A stretch of 64,000 nucleotides of DNA from Aureibacillus halotolerans. GTDB taxonomy: Bacteria; Bacillota; Bacilli; Bacillales; DSM-28697. The position numbers and the translations under genes are program-made. Positions 1 to 8,549 of this stretch are shown in pieces. Each line of letters opens with the position of its first letter. Position 1 is the stretch's first letter. The notes under the pieces were generated by a model that ran no database searches, was not told the DNA's origin, and was given only the letters and a program-made list of their open reading frames with translations. The DNA is taken from contig NZ_SNYJ01000004.1 in NCBI RefSeq assembly GCF_004363045.1, positions 1-64,000 of the forward strand, in the 5' to 3' direction.

Positions 1-88
1 GTGTGTCGCAACTATCATTATACAGGTTTTGGGGAGGTGCTCTATTTTTTATGTGGTTTTACTCTTAGAGCCGTATGGGTTCGGAGTT

Positions 89-682
89 ATGAAATTGATT
101 CACTATATGAATATTGCTGATAAATACGATATGATTCTATTAGATTGGGATGATCAATTTATAAAGTATCAGGCGCTGGTTGACCCTCACTATCAACCTG
201 CCATGAGCAAGCGTCCTGAGTTCAATTCTTGGGAAGAGTATTTCATGCGACCACCCAAGGAATATTCAAAGTGGTTAGATGCGACATTTCGAGAACAAAC
301 TGACATGGTGATCGCGCACCTCCTTGCACTTTCTGGGAACGCGAAAGGCAAAAAGATCATTGTCGATGGCTTCTTTACCGTTGAAATCTTGAAAAGAATA
401 TCAGATTATACGAGAGTGGTATTCTTGCTCTCCTCCGAAGAAGTGGTTCGCCGCGATTACTTTAATCGTGAATGCAAACGAGAAATGTACGAGTGCATTA
501 TGGGGCTTAAGGATCCTGAAGCAGCTTTGGAAAACGTATTCCAAACCATGTTCTATACTGTAGACGAAGCTGAGAAAGAAATCCGCGAAAGTGGGTTGAA
601 GTGGTTTAAACGCGATACATTTGGAACTGACCCAATGGAAATCATCGGGAAAATTGAAACTCATTTTGGTTTCAACAAATGA
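89..682 (+). CDS. nucleoside-kinase-like hypothetical protein, N-terminus lost or outside window
   Basis: The C-terminal part (a VDGF segment, then a run of charged helices with many Arg and Lys) resembles small P-loop kinases that act on nucleotides or small molecules. No Walker A motif (GxxxxGKS/T) is visible. The frame stays open to base 2, so either the N-terminus lies left of the window or the front of the gene is damaged. The ATG at 89 is chosen because the upstream residues look like non-coding sequence, but there is no good ribosome binding site there. A terminator follows at 741-777. The family assignment is weak; the function cannot be stated. Confidence 0.45.
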   Translation: MKLIHYMNIADKYDMILLDWDDQFIKYQALVDPHYQPAMSKRPEFNSWEEYFMRPPKEYSKWLDATFREQTDMVIAHLLALSGNAKGKKIIVDGFFTVEILKRISDYTRVVFLLSSEEVVRRDYFNRECKREMYECIMGLKDPEAALENVFQTMFYTVDEAEKEIRESGLKWFKRDTFGTDPMEIIGKIETHFGFNK

Positions 683-740
683 GTAAATTCTAACGAACAT
701 AAGAAAATGGGGGTTGTCTCAAAAGCCTCTTAAAAGTAGA

Positions 741-777
741 AAACCTCGAGGCATTTGAACAGATGCCTTGAGGTTTT
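741..777 (+). terminator. hairpin terminator
   Basis: An AAACCTCGAGGCAT arm pairs with ATGCCTTGAGGTTT and is followed by a T-run. It follows the kinase-like ORF but lies inside the MITE-like element, so it may originally have ended the transposase transcript. Confidence 0.7.
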
Positions 778-828
778 TCATGTTTTATAATTTGAGTGGC
801 GATTGATTTTATACAGAGTCAGAAGATT

Positions 829-1012
829 AGCGTAGTCAAAATACGTAGACTCCTGCGGGAACAGCGCGAGCTGAAGATCCCGCAGGAAAGCTTTGCTTTC
901 CGAGGAAGCTGAAGCCGTGCCCGGCGGTAAAGTAAACACGATGAGGTACTCGCGAATCGATGTTGACCTTATACCATTTATGGTGCAAGCGAAGTATTTT
1001 GATGAAGCGGTT
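829..1012 (+). repeat. repeat family A, copy A1 (with module M1 at 928-985)
   Basis: The element begins GCGTAGTCAAAATACGTAG and ends GAAGTATTTTGATGAAGC, so the ends pair. The inner arms TCCTGCGGGA and TCCCGCAGGA also pair. A 58-bp module is inserted after CCGGCGG. Other copies lie at 30.2, 46.0, 52.6 and 60.8 kb. Confidence 0.85.
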
Positions 1013-1228
1013 TAATTCTATTACCAGAAAAAAATCTTGAAAATATTCTCACAAGGTCATTTTTTGACCTTATGGGACAACCCCTTCTTTTGTGCCGTGT
1101 TTCGCTATCGGGTAATCTCATCAAGATGTCATCAAAAAATATTTATTCTTTATAACTCAGCGGTGGCAATACATTCATGATCCGCTCCCCTTTGCCTCAT
1201 TGTGTGTCTTTCCATCTCATTTTGAAAC

Positions 1229-1281
1229 TTTACGTTTCTTTACAAGAAATCCACAGAAAGCCAACAGTTCTCCGATACACT
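1229..1281 (+). promoter_or_regulatory. PhoP-box array and promoter for alkaline phosphatase
   Basis: Four TTNACA-like hexamers start at 1229 (TTTACG), 1239 (TTTACA), 1250 (TCCACA) and 1261 (CCAACA), i.e. at 10-11 bp steps on one face of the helix. A -10-like TACACT lies at 1276-1281. This is the arrangement known for phosphate-starvation activation by PhoP in Bacillus. Confidence 0.65.
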
Positions 1282-1314
1282 TACTACAAATACATATCGA
1301 AATGAGGGTTTAGG

Positions 1315-2997
1315 ATGCCGAAAACAACGAAAAAACAACGCTTGGCTCGTCTAGCAGCCACTGCAACAACTGCACTAGCACTTGTCGCTGCTCCTCTCGT
1401 ACAGCCTCCTTCTGCCGCTGCTGCAGAAAAAGGAAGTGTAAAGAATGTGATTCTTATGATTCCTGATGGCATGGGCGCAAGCTATGTGACTGCTACAAGA
1501 AGCTTTATTGGAGAAAGGCTTTCTTTTGAAAACTATCTCCGTGGCTCTGTAATGACACACTCCTTAGATTCAGCAATTACCGATTCTGCCGCTGCTGGCA
1601 CAGCACTAGCAACTGGTTATAAAACAAACAACGGCATGATCAGCATGCTTCCTGATGGAGAAGAGCCTGATTCCATTTTAGACGCAGCTCGTGAGGACGG
1701 AAAAGCAACAGGACTTGTAGCTAACTCACGAGTGACTCATGCAACACCTGCTGTATTCGTTTCTCACAATGCGGATCGCGGTGAAGAAGAAGCATTGGCA
1801 CGTCAATACATTGGTCAAGTCGACGTCATCCTCGGTGGTGGACGTGACATGTTCTTGCCAGAGAGCAAGGATGGACGCCAGCCTACAGAAGACCTCGTTC
1901 AACAGGCTGCTGATAGCGGATATGACATCCTAGAGACCAAAACAGATATGGAAAGCACAGACAGTGAAAAAATTCTCGGTCTCTTCACAATGGGTGCCTT
2001 CCCGTACGCCATTGATACTGACGATCCTGAAATTCCATCACTTGCTGAAATGACAGACACGGCTTTGGACGCGTTGTCCAAGGACGAAGATGGGTTCTTC
2101 TTAATGGTTGAAGGCAGTGAAATCGACTGGGCAGGGCATGCCAATGATCCAGTGGCTGCTGTGACAGAAACGGCTGAATTTAACGATGCTGTTATTGAAG
2201 CGAAGGAATTTGCTGCTGAAAACGAAGACACGCTCGTCATTGTTGTCGCTGACCATGAAACAGGTGGCTTAAACGTAGGAAACACGGCCAGTGGTTCAGA
2301 AGAAAACATTGAAATTCTGAAAAATGCTAAAGGTAGCTCAAATGCAGTTGCTACGGCGCTTATCGAAGGTGCTCAAACAGTAACATTCTCTTCATATGAA
2401 CAAGTAAAAGATAGCTATTATGTGCCATTGCGCAGTGCTGTAAGAGATCTAAATGGTTCTGTGTTCTATAAAGAAAAGAACCAACAAGTGCAAGTAAAAT
2501 GGAACGAAGTGAAAAAGGAATTCTCATTGAACGATAAAGAGGTTAACAGCTATCGTGAAAGAGGACAATTGTTTGTAGATGTCCGTGACCTTGGCAAGTT
2601 GTTTGGCTTTGATACGGCTGTAGGTGTAGAGGACGATGAGTTAACTGTCTATCTAACGGATGTCGATTCAGTGGTAAGCTCGATTTCAGGAGTTGACCTT
2701 ACGGAAGAGCAAGTTGACCAATTGACAAGCGTTCAATGGCCTGGAGATCTATCTGATGAAATTGGAACTGTCGTTTCTGACCATGCATTGCTATCTTGGG
2801 GCTCACGCAACCATACGGCTGTAGAGGTTCCACTTTACGCTTTCGGACCAGGCGCTGAGAACTTTGAAGGACTGATTGATAATACGGATGTTCCACGAAT
2901 CATTTCATACCTCATCGGAACAGAATTGTTCGCGGATCAGGATGAAGTTGTTCAGCAAATCCTCGACAATCAAACATTTGGAACGAAGGCTGAGTAG
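1315..2997 (+). CDS. secreted alkaline phosphatase with inserted copper-amine-oxidase-like domain
   Basis: Hydrolyses phosphate monoesters outside the cell to scavenge phosphate. A signal peptide covers residues 1-37 (positively charged start, Ala/Leu-rich core, AAAA cleavage region). Alkaline phosphatase landmarks follow in order: metal ligand D51 in IPDGMG, catalytic S91 in TDSAAAGTA, E267/D271/H275 in VEGSEIDWAGHAND, D313/H314 in ADHETGG and H500 in WGSRNHT. Residues about 363-449 form an extra copper-amine-oxidase N-like domain between the last two metal-ligand segments, which explains 560 residues against about 460 for typical Bacillus enzymes. The start has GAGGG just upstream. PhoP-like boxes precede the gene and a strong terminator follows, so it is probably monocistronic and induced by phosphate starvation. 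Confidence 0.95.
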   Translation: MPKTTKKQRLARLAATATTALALVAAPLVQPPSAAAAEKGSVKNVILMIPDGMGASYVTATRSFIGERLSFENYLRGSVMTHSLDSAITDSAAAGTALATGYKTNNGMISMLPDGEEPDSILDAAREDGKATGLVANSRVTHATPAVFVSHNADRGEEEALARQYIGQVDVILGGGRDMFLPESKDGRQPTEDLVQQAADSGYDILETKTDMESTDSEKILGLFTMGAFPYAIDTDDPEIPSLAEMTDTALDALSKDEDGFFLMVEGSEIDWAGHANDPVAAVTETAEFNDAVIEAKEFAAENEDTLVIVVADHETGGLNVGNTASGSEENIEILKNAKGSSNAVATALIEGAQTVTFSSYEQVKDSYYVPLRSAVRDLNGSVFYKEKNQQVQVKWNEVKKEFSLNDKEVNSYRERGQLFVDVRDLGKLFGFDTAVGVEDDELTVYLTDVDSVVSSISGVDLTEEQVDQLTSVQWPGDLSDEIGTVVSDHALLSWGSRNHTAVEVPLYAFGPGAENFEGLIDNTDVPRIISYLIGTELFADQDEVVQQILDNQTFGTKAE

Positions 2998-3002
2998 TTG
3001 AA

Positions 3003-3051
3003 AAAGAGGCTCACAATGGACACGGCAATGTCCTTTGTGGGTCTTTTTTTA
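3003..3051 (+). terminator. terminator of the alkaline phosphatase gene
   Basis: A long stem (AGGCTCACAATGGACA paired with TGTCCTTTGTGGGTCT) is followed by seven Ts. Confidence 0.85.
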
Positions 3052-3188
3052 TGAATTCGGTTCATTCGTGAGTGCCTCTTTCGTAGTTACATACAATTAC
3101 CTCTTCCAATTGTGAAACCTTTCTTCTTTATTTACGTCTAACCACAAAGATAGCTTTCCATTTTCTTGCTTGGGAGGACCTGACGTAA

Positions 3189-3551
3189 ATGAAAATCCAC
3201 CTTATTGTCTTCATTGCAATGCTCCCCTTATTTTTGTTAGCCTGTGAAAAAACGGCTGAACCAATCAATAAAGAAAACCAGATCTCAGGCTATGTTGTGG
3301 ATAAAAGATATTTTTCAGAAGATGAGTTTCAACTTTTGGTGTCACAAGGAATTACACTTGACGAGTTATCGAGCTATACCTCCGACGAATTGCTCTCTCA
3401 TTCAACATACAAAACCAACTGGATTTATGTAGAGAAACTCGATTACCGAGAGGTTAAAAAAGGGGAGAAAGTTCTTGTGACACTTAAAAACTATCAGCTT
3501 GAAATCAGCCCACCAATGTTTTTCGCTGAACAAATAAAATCAATAGATTGA
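3189..3551 (+). CDS. small lipoprotein, DUF3221-like
   Basis: A 120-residue protein with an N-terminal hydrophobic segment ending in a lipobox (LLAC), so Cys19 is probably lipidated and the protein sits on the outer face of the membrane. The body contains SGYVVDKR near the start and a KKGEKVLV strand later, the pattern of DUF3221 lipoproteins of Bacillus (YobA-like). GGGAGG lies about 11 bp before the ATG. It stands alone between terminators. The role is unknown. Confidence 0.7.
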   Translation: MKIHLIVFIAMLPLFLLACEKTAEPINKENQISGYVVDKRYFSEDEFQLLVSQGITLDELSSYTSDELLSHSTYKTNWIYVEKLDYREVKKGEKVLVTLKNYQLEISPPMFFAEQIKSID

Positions 3552-3660
3552 GCTCTCCTTCAACGAGGCTATTAAATTTTTTAAAAAAACCGCTCTAATC
3601 TGTAACCTTTTTTCATATGCATCGTTTAATAGATGAATAGAAAAAAAGGGAGTCAGAGAG

Positions 3661-4800
3661 ATGAAAAAAACGTACGTTTTGGTTTCAGTTCTCGTTACTG
3701 CGATTGTTTTATTTTCTTATGCAGACCGTGTCAGTGCCGCCAGTTCACATCAGTATGTACCCATCCATCTGATCGCTGGTGACAAATACGTTGCGCCAAC
3801 GAAAGCGCAGGCTGTGCTCGTGGATGGCACGACCTATGTCCCATTACGTTATATCTCAGAAGCGCTAGGAGCAAAGGTGCGGTACCAAGCGAATCCACAA
3901 GGAGTGATTGTATCGGTTCCGCATGCGTCGACCCCAGTCACAGTCACTATTTCGAACAACAGTGAGGCATCTGAAGCCTTTATTCGGAACGGACGGACAT
4001 ACATACCGGTGCGTCACGTTGTTGAACACCTCGGTTACCGTGTCGATTATCGTGCCTCCGCCCCTGTTGTGCGCGTGTTCGACCATAGTACGATCTCCAC
4101 CGATGACATGCTAGTGCAGCACTCGGTTGAGCTTAATCAACCTTTGCCCCTTCCAGCCTGGGTTCCGAAAAAAAGTAAGCCTAAGAAATTGGCGTATTTA
4201 ACCTTTGACGATGGTCCTGGTCCTCACGAAGCACAACTGCTCAAAGTGCTTAAAGAACACAATGTGAAAGCAACCTTCTTTCTCGTAGGTGACGCTATGT
4301 CAGAGCAACCAGCGATGGTAAAAACGTTACACAAAGCAGGACATAGCATCGGTTTACACAGCATGACACATGATAAGGATACATTATACGCCTCTCCAAA
4401 AAGCACGGTGGAGGAAATGCAAGCCACGCAAAAGGTTGTGTATGGTCTCACGGGGACAAAACCTGTCATCTGCAGAGTGCCTTACGGAAGCAAGCCCTAT
4501 ATGAAACAACCCTATCGTGACGCAATGGTCAAGGCCGGATTTAAAATGTGGGACTGGAACATTGATTCAAGAGACTGGGCTTTGCCAGATCAGCCTGAAC
4601 AAATTTTAGAGAACATTTCCACAGATCTAAAAGACGTACCTGAAGGCGAACCACCAGTAATCCTCCTTCATGAAAGAAAAGTGACAGTGGAGTTATTGCC
4701 AAAAATCATCAAGCTCCTTGAGGAAAAAGGGTATACTTTGGCCCCGTATGATGAAAAACATCATGTCTCAATTAACTTTTGGAATGACAAGCGTTTATAA
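3661..4800 (+). CDS. secreted polysaccharide deacetylase with N-terminal copper-amine-oxidase-like domain
   Basis: Likely removes acetyl groups from peptidoglycan or another N-acetylated polymer outside the cell. The signal peptide covers about residues 1-26. A copper-amine-oxidase N-like domain spans about 35-140 (two VPLRY/IPVRH repeats), probably a wall-binding or spacer unit. The NodB deacetylase domain spans about 175-365: TFDDGPG with D183/D184, HSMTH with metal ligands H233 and H237, RVPYGS with R272, the WDWN segment at 297-300 and catalytic H337 in LLHE. All five canonical motifs are intact, so it is probably active. GGGAG precedes the ATG. The same accessory domain occurs in the nearby alkaline phosphatase. 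Confidence 0.92.
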   Translation: MKKTYVLVSVLVTAIVLFSYADRVSAASSHQYVPIHLIAGDKYVAPTKAQAVLVDGTTYVPLRYISEALGAKVRYQANPQGVIVSVPHASTPVTVTISNNSEASEAFIRNGRTYIPVRHVVEHLGYRVDYRASAPVVRVFDHSTISTDDMLVQHSVELNQPLPLPAWVPKKSKPKKLAYLTFDDGPGPHEAQLLKVLKEHNVKATFFLVGDAMSEQPAMVKTLHKAGHSIGLHSMTHDKDTLYASPKSTVEEMQATQKVVYGLTGTKPVICRVPYGSKPYMKQPYRDAMVKAGFKMWDWNIDSRDWALPDQPEQILENISTDLKDVPEGEPPVILLHERKVTVELLPKIIKLLEEKGYTLAPYDEKHHVSINFWNDKRL

Positions 4801-4850
4801 CTTCCTCAAACGAAATAGTTGCCGTCTGTCTTTCTAAGTGCATAGCTTTG

Positions 4851-4922
4851 GGAGGCGCAGAGTTGCAATGAGCATCGGAAAAGATAGGGCAGTGCAACGA
4901 CGAAAGCGAGCGTTTCTCATCA
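4851..4922 (+). repeat. repeat family C, copy C1
   Basis: Shares GCGCAGAGTTGC, AATGAGCATCGGA and GCAACGACGAAAGCGAGCGT with a longer copy at 43868-43963. Part of the unit recurs at 8599-8634. It lies in a gene-free gap next to a terminator, as the other copies do. Confidence 0.7.
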
Positions 4923-4927
4923 TCCTG

Positions 4928-4965
4928 AAAAACCCCTCAAACCATGTGGTTCGAAGGGTTTTTTT
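4928..4965. terminator. bidirectional terminator
   Basis: An A-rich arm AAAACCCCTCAAACC pairs with GGTTCGAAGGGTTTTTTT. It serves the deacetylase on the + strand and the DUF817 gene on the - strand, whose last codons lie inside the hairpin. Confidence 0.8.
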
Positions 4966-5773
4966 GATCTAACTCAGCCTTTTGAACTTTCAACTGCGCA
5001 ACAATAATAAAGCTGACAATGACAAGCAAAAACCACGAGCTAAGCTTGCCGATATGCACGATGCTCCAACCATCTCGCTGGTTTGGGTATTGCCATGCGC
5101 CCAGAAATGTCGTGATGTTTTCCGCAATCCAAATGAAGAAGCCAATGAGCACAAAGGAAAGGGCTAGGGGCAGTTTGAAGCGTCTATCCTTGAGTACAAA
5201 CGTCACTGCAGAGCGGAAAAACAATAGAAACACAGCTGCCGTAGCGAACCAGCGTAGGTCTGGAATAAAATGATGGGTGAAGAAATTTAAATAAATCACC
5301 GCGCCTAGCGGAACCGTCCAATAGGCGGACGGCCAGCGAACTAACTGGGCATCTAATCGTCGCCATGCCTGACATAAATAACTGGCTACACTCGCATACA
5401 TAAATCCGCTGTATAACGGAACGCCTGCAATCTTGCTCCAGCCCTCCTCTGGATATGCCCAAGACCCCATTTGCACTTTATACAGTTCTAAAGCAAGACC
5501 GATCAAATGAAAAACGGCGATGACCTTTAGTTCATCCTTCGATTCCAGTCCTGTTCTGTACATGAGCCATTGGACGAGCAAGCAAATCAATAGAATTAAA
5601 TCGTATCGTGGAATCCAAGGCACTTCTACGACTTTTGTCAATGCCAGTGCACCAAAGATCGCAACCGGAAACACGCAGGAAAGTGCCTGCTGTGTACCAA
5701 AGATCAGCAAGTAATTCCATACGTCATGCACAATTTTCATAGGTGTATTGTACTTTTGTTGTGGTTGTGTCAT
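4937..5773 (-). CDS. yoaT: DUF817 integral membrane protein (YoaT-like)
   Basis: A 278-residue protein with about eight hydrophobic segments. It contains the DUF817 hallmarks QALSCVFPVAIF near residue 30, LESKDELKVIAVFH near 75 and GVPLYSGFMYASVASYLCQ near 120, as in B. subtilis YoaT. AGAGGA precedes the ATG. It starts 21 bp after the sugar-isomerase gene at 5795, so it appears to be the last gene of that operon, which ends at the terminator overlapping its 3' end. No biochemical role is established for the family; a link to import or handling of the operon's sugar substrate is only inference. Confidence 0.85.
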   Translation of the reverse strand: MTQPQQKYNTPMKIVHDVWNYLLIFGTQQALSCVFPVAIFGALALTKVVEVPWIPRYDLILLICLLVQWLMYRTGLESKDELKVIAVFHLIGLALELYKVQMGSWAYPEEGWSKIAGVPLYSGFMYASVASYLCQAWRRLDAQLVRWPSAYWTVPLGAVIYLNFFTHHFIPDLRWFATAAVFLLFFRSAVTFVLKDRRFKLPLALSFVLIGFFIWIAENITTFLGAWQYPNQRDGWSIVHIGKLSSWFLLVIVSFIIVAQLKVQKAELDQKNPSNHMV

Positions 5774-5794
5774 GTCGTTTCCTCTTTTCAGATG

Positions 5795-6616
5795 CTATAG
5801 AGCATAGGTCGTGCGAATGCGATCCATCCCTCTTTTGACAAGCTCTTCTGGTGACCCTTCAGGCGACTGAAAAAACAATTCAAGCGATAGATACCCTGTG
5901 TATCCGACGGCATGCAAATGCTCAGCAAAGCGCCTTGAAGGGGCAACGCCTTCCCCTGGGAACACCCGATGCTTATCTTCAATCACTTCACGATGAGGAG
6001 CGGACGGGTAATCGTTCACATGAACGATGCCAATATATTCTTTTTTCAAATACGCCAAGCTATCCACCGTCGTTCCTCCCGTATACATATGGAATGGGTC
6101 GAGCAACAGTGGACATGTAGGAACACCGCTGGCAACGGCGACATGTATCGCTTCTCCAAGCGTTGAAAGTTTGTCTGCCCGTCCCCAAAACTCAAGAATC
6201 GGCGTTACGCCAAGCGATTGGCCGGCTTCAAACAAGTTCCTGTACGCTTCCGCAATACTCTCAAGAGACGTATTGGCCACATTCCCAAATGGCGGCGCTG
6301 CAGCGGCTGGGCAGCCAAGCTCTGAGAGAATCGCCATCTCTTTTTTCGCATGAGCCAAGCCCTTTGCACGCTCTTCTGGATTTTCATCGGCCCATGTCCA
6401 AAACGCAATCGCATTGACTATTTCGACACGTTGCTCCTCTGCGAACGCTTTTAATTCAGCAAGGTTCCCCCCTTGTTCAAGGTAGAGGTCAATGTCTTTC
6501 ACCCACAGCTCAATGCCTTCATACCCGGCTTGCGAGGCAATGCGAATCTGGTCATGCAAGGAAAGCTCATAAGGAAACAGCGTAGATGAATTCAAGGCGA
6601 TTTTAAATGGAAACAT
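5795..6616 (-). CDS. sugar phosphate isomerase/epimerase (xylose-isomerase-like TIM barrel)
   Basis: A 273-residue TIM-barrel protein of the AP-endonuclease-2/xylose-isomerase-like superfamily. Visible features are QAGYEGIELWV near residue 32, LEFWGRAD (metal-ligand Glu region) near 140, LLDPFHMY near 175, GIVHVNDYP near 198 and LSLELFF near 245. These position the usual Glu, Asp, His and Glu metal ligands. AAGGAG precedes the ATG. It lies 19 bp after a second isomerase-like gene and downstream of a Gfo/Idh oxidoreductase, a common trio in the breakdown of inositol-like or keto sugars. The substrate cannot be read from the sequence. Confidence 0.85.
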   Translation of the reverse strand: MFPFKIALNSSTLFPYELSLHDQIRIASQAGYEGIELWVKDIDLYLEQGGNLAELKAFAEEQRVEIVNAIAFWTWADENPEERAKGLAHAKKEMAILSELGCPAAAAPPFGNVANTSLESIAEAYRNLFEAGQSLGVTPILEFWGRADKLSTLGEAIHVAVASGVPTCPLLLDPFHMYTGGTTVDSLAYLKKEYIGIVHVNDYPSAPHREVIEDKHRVFPGEGVAPSRRFAEHLHAVGYTGYLSLELFFQSPEGSPEELVKRGMDRIRTTYAL

Positions 6617-6635
6617 AGACGGTGCTCCTTCCTAT

Positions 6636-7388
6636 TTAGGGCATCAAATGCCATTGTTTTAATTGCTGGAGACTGATGGCCAAGCTCTCAAACGGATCTC
6701 TGCGGCATTGGTCTTGCTCGACAATCAGCCAGGAGGTGCCTGCCTCCTTTGCGGCCTCCAAGATGCTTGCGAAATCCAACACACCTTGGCCAATTTCCGC
6801 AAAAAATCCCTCGTCTCCTGCCTCCATGTCTTTAATGTGCAGCAGTGGACAACGCTGCTTGTACTTTTCGATGTAGGAGGCAGGGTCAACCCCACCTTTC
6901 TGAACCCAATACGTATCAAGCTCCAACTGTACACATTCTGGGTTCGTTTCTCTCATAAGAATGTCGAGAACATACTCACCATCAAACGTCTGAAACTCCC
7001 AATCATGGTTATGGTAGAGAAGTGTTTTTCCTCGTTTATGCAAAACTTCACCAGCTTCGTTTAGCTTGGCTGCTTTTGATAGTACATCTTTCTTTGAATC
7101 GAAGCGCATGGACAGCATGGCAAATGAGGTATTTAACGTATCCATATCATCAACGAATTCTTTCAGGTTCACATCTACAGAATCGAACGGGAACCCTTTG
7201 CTAATGACGTGCAAACCAAGGTCGTCACAAAGGGTCTTTTGGTTGTGCACGGTCATTCCGGTAGGCGGTCCTCCGAGTTCAACCCCTTGAAACCCAAGGG
7301 CGGCCACTTTCTTTAAGGAACCAATATAATCCTCTGCCATCGCATCCCGTATCGTATACGGCTGCAACCCAATTTGAAATGAGGTCAT
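6636..7388 (-). CDS. sugar phosphate isomerase/epimerase
   Basis: A 250-residue TIM-barrel protein of the same superfamily as the next gene but only distantly similar to it. Marks include AALGFQGVELGG near residue 30, LLYHNHDWEF near 122, LELDTYWV near 155, LLHIKDM near 182 and WLIVEQDQC near 218, carrying the expected Glu, His and Asp ligands. It starts 13 bp after the oxidoreductase stop. Divalent-metal-dependent isomerisation or dehydration of a sugar derivative is likely; the exact reaction is unknown. Confidence 0.85.
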   Translation of the reverse strand: MTSFQIGLQPYTIRDAMAEDYIGSLKKVAALGFQGVELGGPPTGMTVHNQKTLCDDLGLHVISKGFPFDSVDVNLKEFVDDMDTLNTSFAMLSMRFDSKKDVLSKAAKLNEAGEVLHKRGKTLLYHNHDWEFQTFDGEYVLDILMRETNPECVQLELDTYWVQKGGVDPASYIEKYKQRCPLLHIKDMEAGDEGFFAEIGQGVLDFASILEAAKEAGTSWLIVEQDQCRRDPFESLAISLQQLKQWHLMP

Positions 7389-7401
7389 GTCCCTGCCCCC
7401 T

Positions 7402-8517
7402 TTACGTTGTGTGAAGTCGATTGTATTTTAATCCTAACGGCAAAGCCTCCGGGCGTTGAACTGTCGTTTTGATCTGTGCATGCGTGCCAGTAGAAGACGA
7501 CTCAAAAATCGCCAAAGAAACGTCCAGCACATGCTGCGCAAGACGACCACTTGCTCGCGGCGCCCCACCTTCTCGTAATGTATACGCCATGTCCAAAACT
7601 CCCATACCTCGGCCTTCCTCCGCATAAGGATGGGTATGTGGCACTTCTTTCATTTGCCCATTTGGTAGTGTTACTCGAACCTCTCCGCCAAAAAAGTTTG
7701 GATCAGGCACATGCAAAATCCCCTCTGTGCCAAAAATCTCTAGCCTTGGATAATACCCGAAGCTCTCTTTGGCTGCTTGGAAGGAACCGACCAATCCATT
7801 TTCAAAATCGAATACAGCCGATACGTTGGTTGGAGCATCAATGGACACCGTTTCGTTAAATCTTGGGGAATCAGGATTGTCGACAGTGATTGAGGAATGC
7901 AGCTGCTGGGCAGAACCTGTCACTCTTGTAATTGGTCCAAGCAACGCCACAAGCGCCGTGATGTAGTAAGGACCCATGTCGAGGAGCGGATCCCCACCGA
8001 GCTTTAAGAAATTTTCAAAGTTTGGATGCATGCCATTTGAGGCATTTCCCATCATAATAATGCCGTTTGCCGCGTAGGATGTCCCAATCCAGCCATCATC
8101 AATTAGCTTCCGGCACGTTTGCAGGCCAGCGCCAAGGAACGTGTCGGGTGCACAGCCAACCAACAGCCCCTTCTGCTCGGCATAAGATAACACATCCTCC
8201 GCGTCCTTTCGATTCAAAGCAAACGGCTTTTCCGTGTAAATATGCTTGCCTGAATGAAGCGCTTTCAAATTAATCGCTGCGTGGGCACTTGGCGCTGTTA
8301 AATTGACGATCATTTCAATCTCGGGATCCGCCAGCATTTCGTCTAGTGTATAGACGTTCGGAATCCCATATTCCTTTGCTTTCTGTTGCGCCAATGCCGG
8401 CACTAAATCGCACACCGCTTTGACGAATAGCACAGAGGAAAAACGTTTTGCCATATTGTCTAAGTATTTGTTGCTAATTTGACCCGTTCCAACCACACCA
8501 ACCGTTACTTTTTTCAA
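7402..8517 (-). CDS. Gfo/Idh/MocA family NAD(P)-dependent oxidoreductase
   Basis: Oxidises or reduces a sugar, cyclitol or related polyol with NAD(P). The Rossmann motif VGTGQISNKY is at residues 9-18 and the catalytic-site motif EKP near 95. A C-terminal alpha/beta substrate domain with GGDPLLDMGPYY follows near 178. The start is TTG at 8515-8517, with AGGGTGG about 8 bp upstream. It is the first gene of an apparent four-gene operon with two isomerases and DUF817. A good promoter lies at 8550-8578. Confidence 0.88.
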   Translation of the reverse strand: MKKVTVGVVGTGQISNKYLDNMAKRFSSVLFVKAVCDLVPALAQQKAKEYGIPNVYTLDEMLADPEIEMIVNLTAPSAHAAINLKALHSGKHIYTEKPFALNRKDAEDVLSYAEQKGLLVGCAPDTFLGAGLQTCRKLIDDGWIGTSYAANGIIMMGNASNGMHPNFENFLKLGGDPLLDMGPYYITALVALLGPITRVTGSAQQLHSSITVDNPDSPRFNETVSIDAPTNVSAVFDFENGLVGSFQAAKESFGYYPRLEIFGTEGILHVPDPNFFGGEVRVTLPNGQMKEVPHTHPYAEEGRGMGVLDMAYTLREGGAPRASGRLAQHVLDVSLAIFESSSTGTHAQIKTTVQRPEALPLGLKYNRLHTT

Positions 8518-8549
8518 ATCTCACACCACCCTTTGTTCAAATCAATTCA

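Larger units (their letters stand above)
710..1084. mobile_element. MITE-like or deleted IS remnant with about 16-bp inverted ends
   Basis: The left end reads GGGGTTGTCTCAAAAG. The reverse complement of the right end begins GGGGTTGTCCCATAAG, giving imperfect terminal inverted repeats of 16 bp around 375 bp with no transposase. Inside lie a terminator hairpin and one copy of repeat family A. The ends resemble those of IS1182-like elements (from memory), and an IS1182-like transposase relic exists at 52.8 kb. No clear target duplication was seen. Confidence 0.45.

Noticed and set aside
401-700. 99-residue ORF on the - strand opposite the kinase-like gene
   Set aside because: It is the shadow of the + strand reading frame and has no ribosome binding site.
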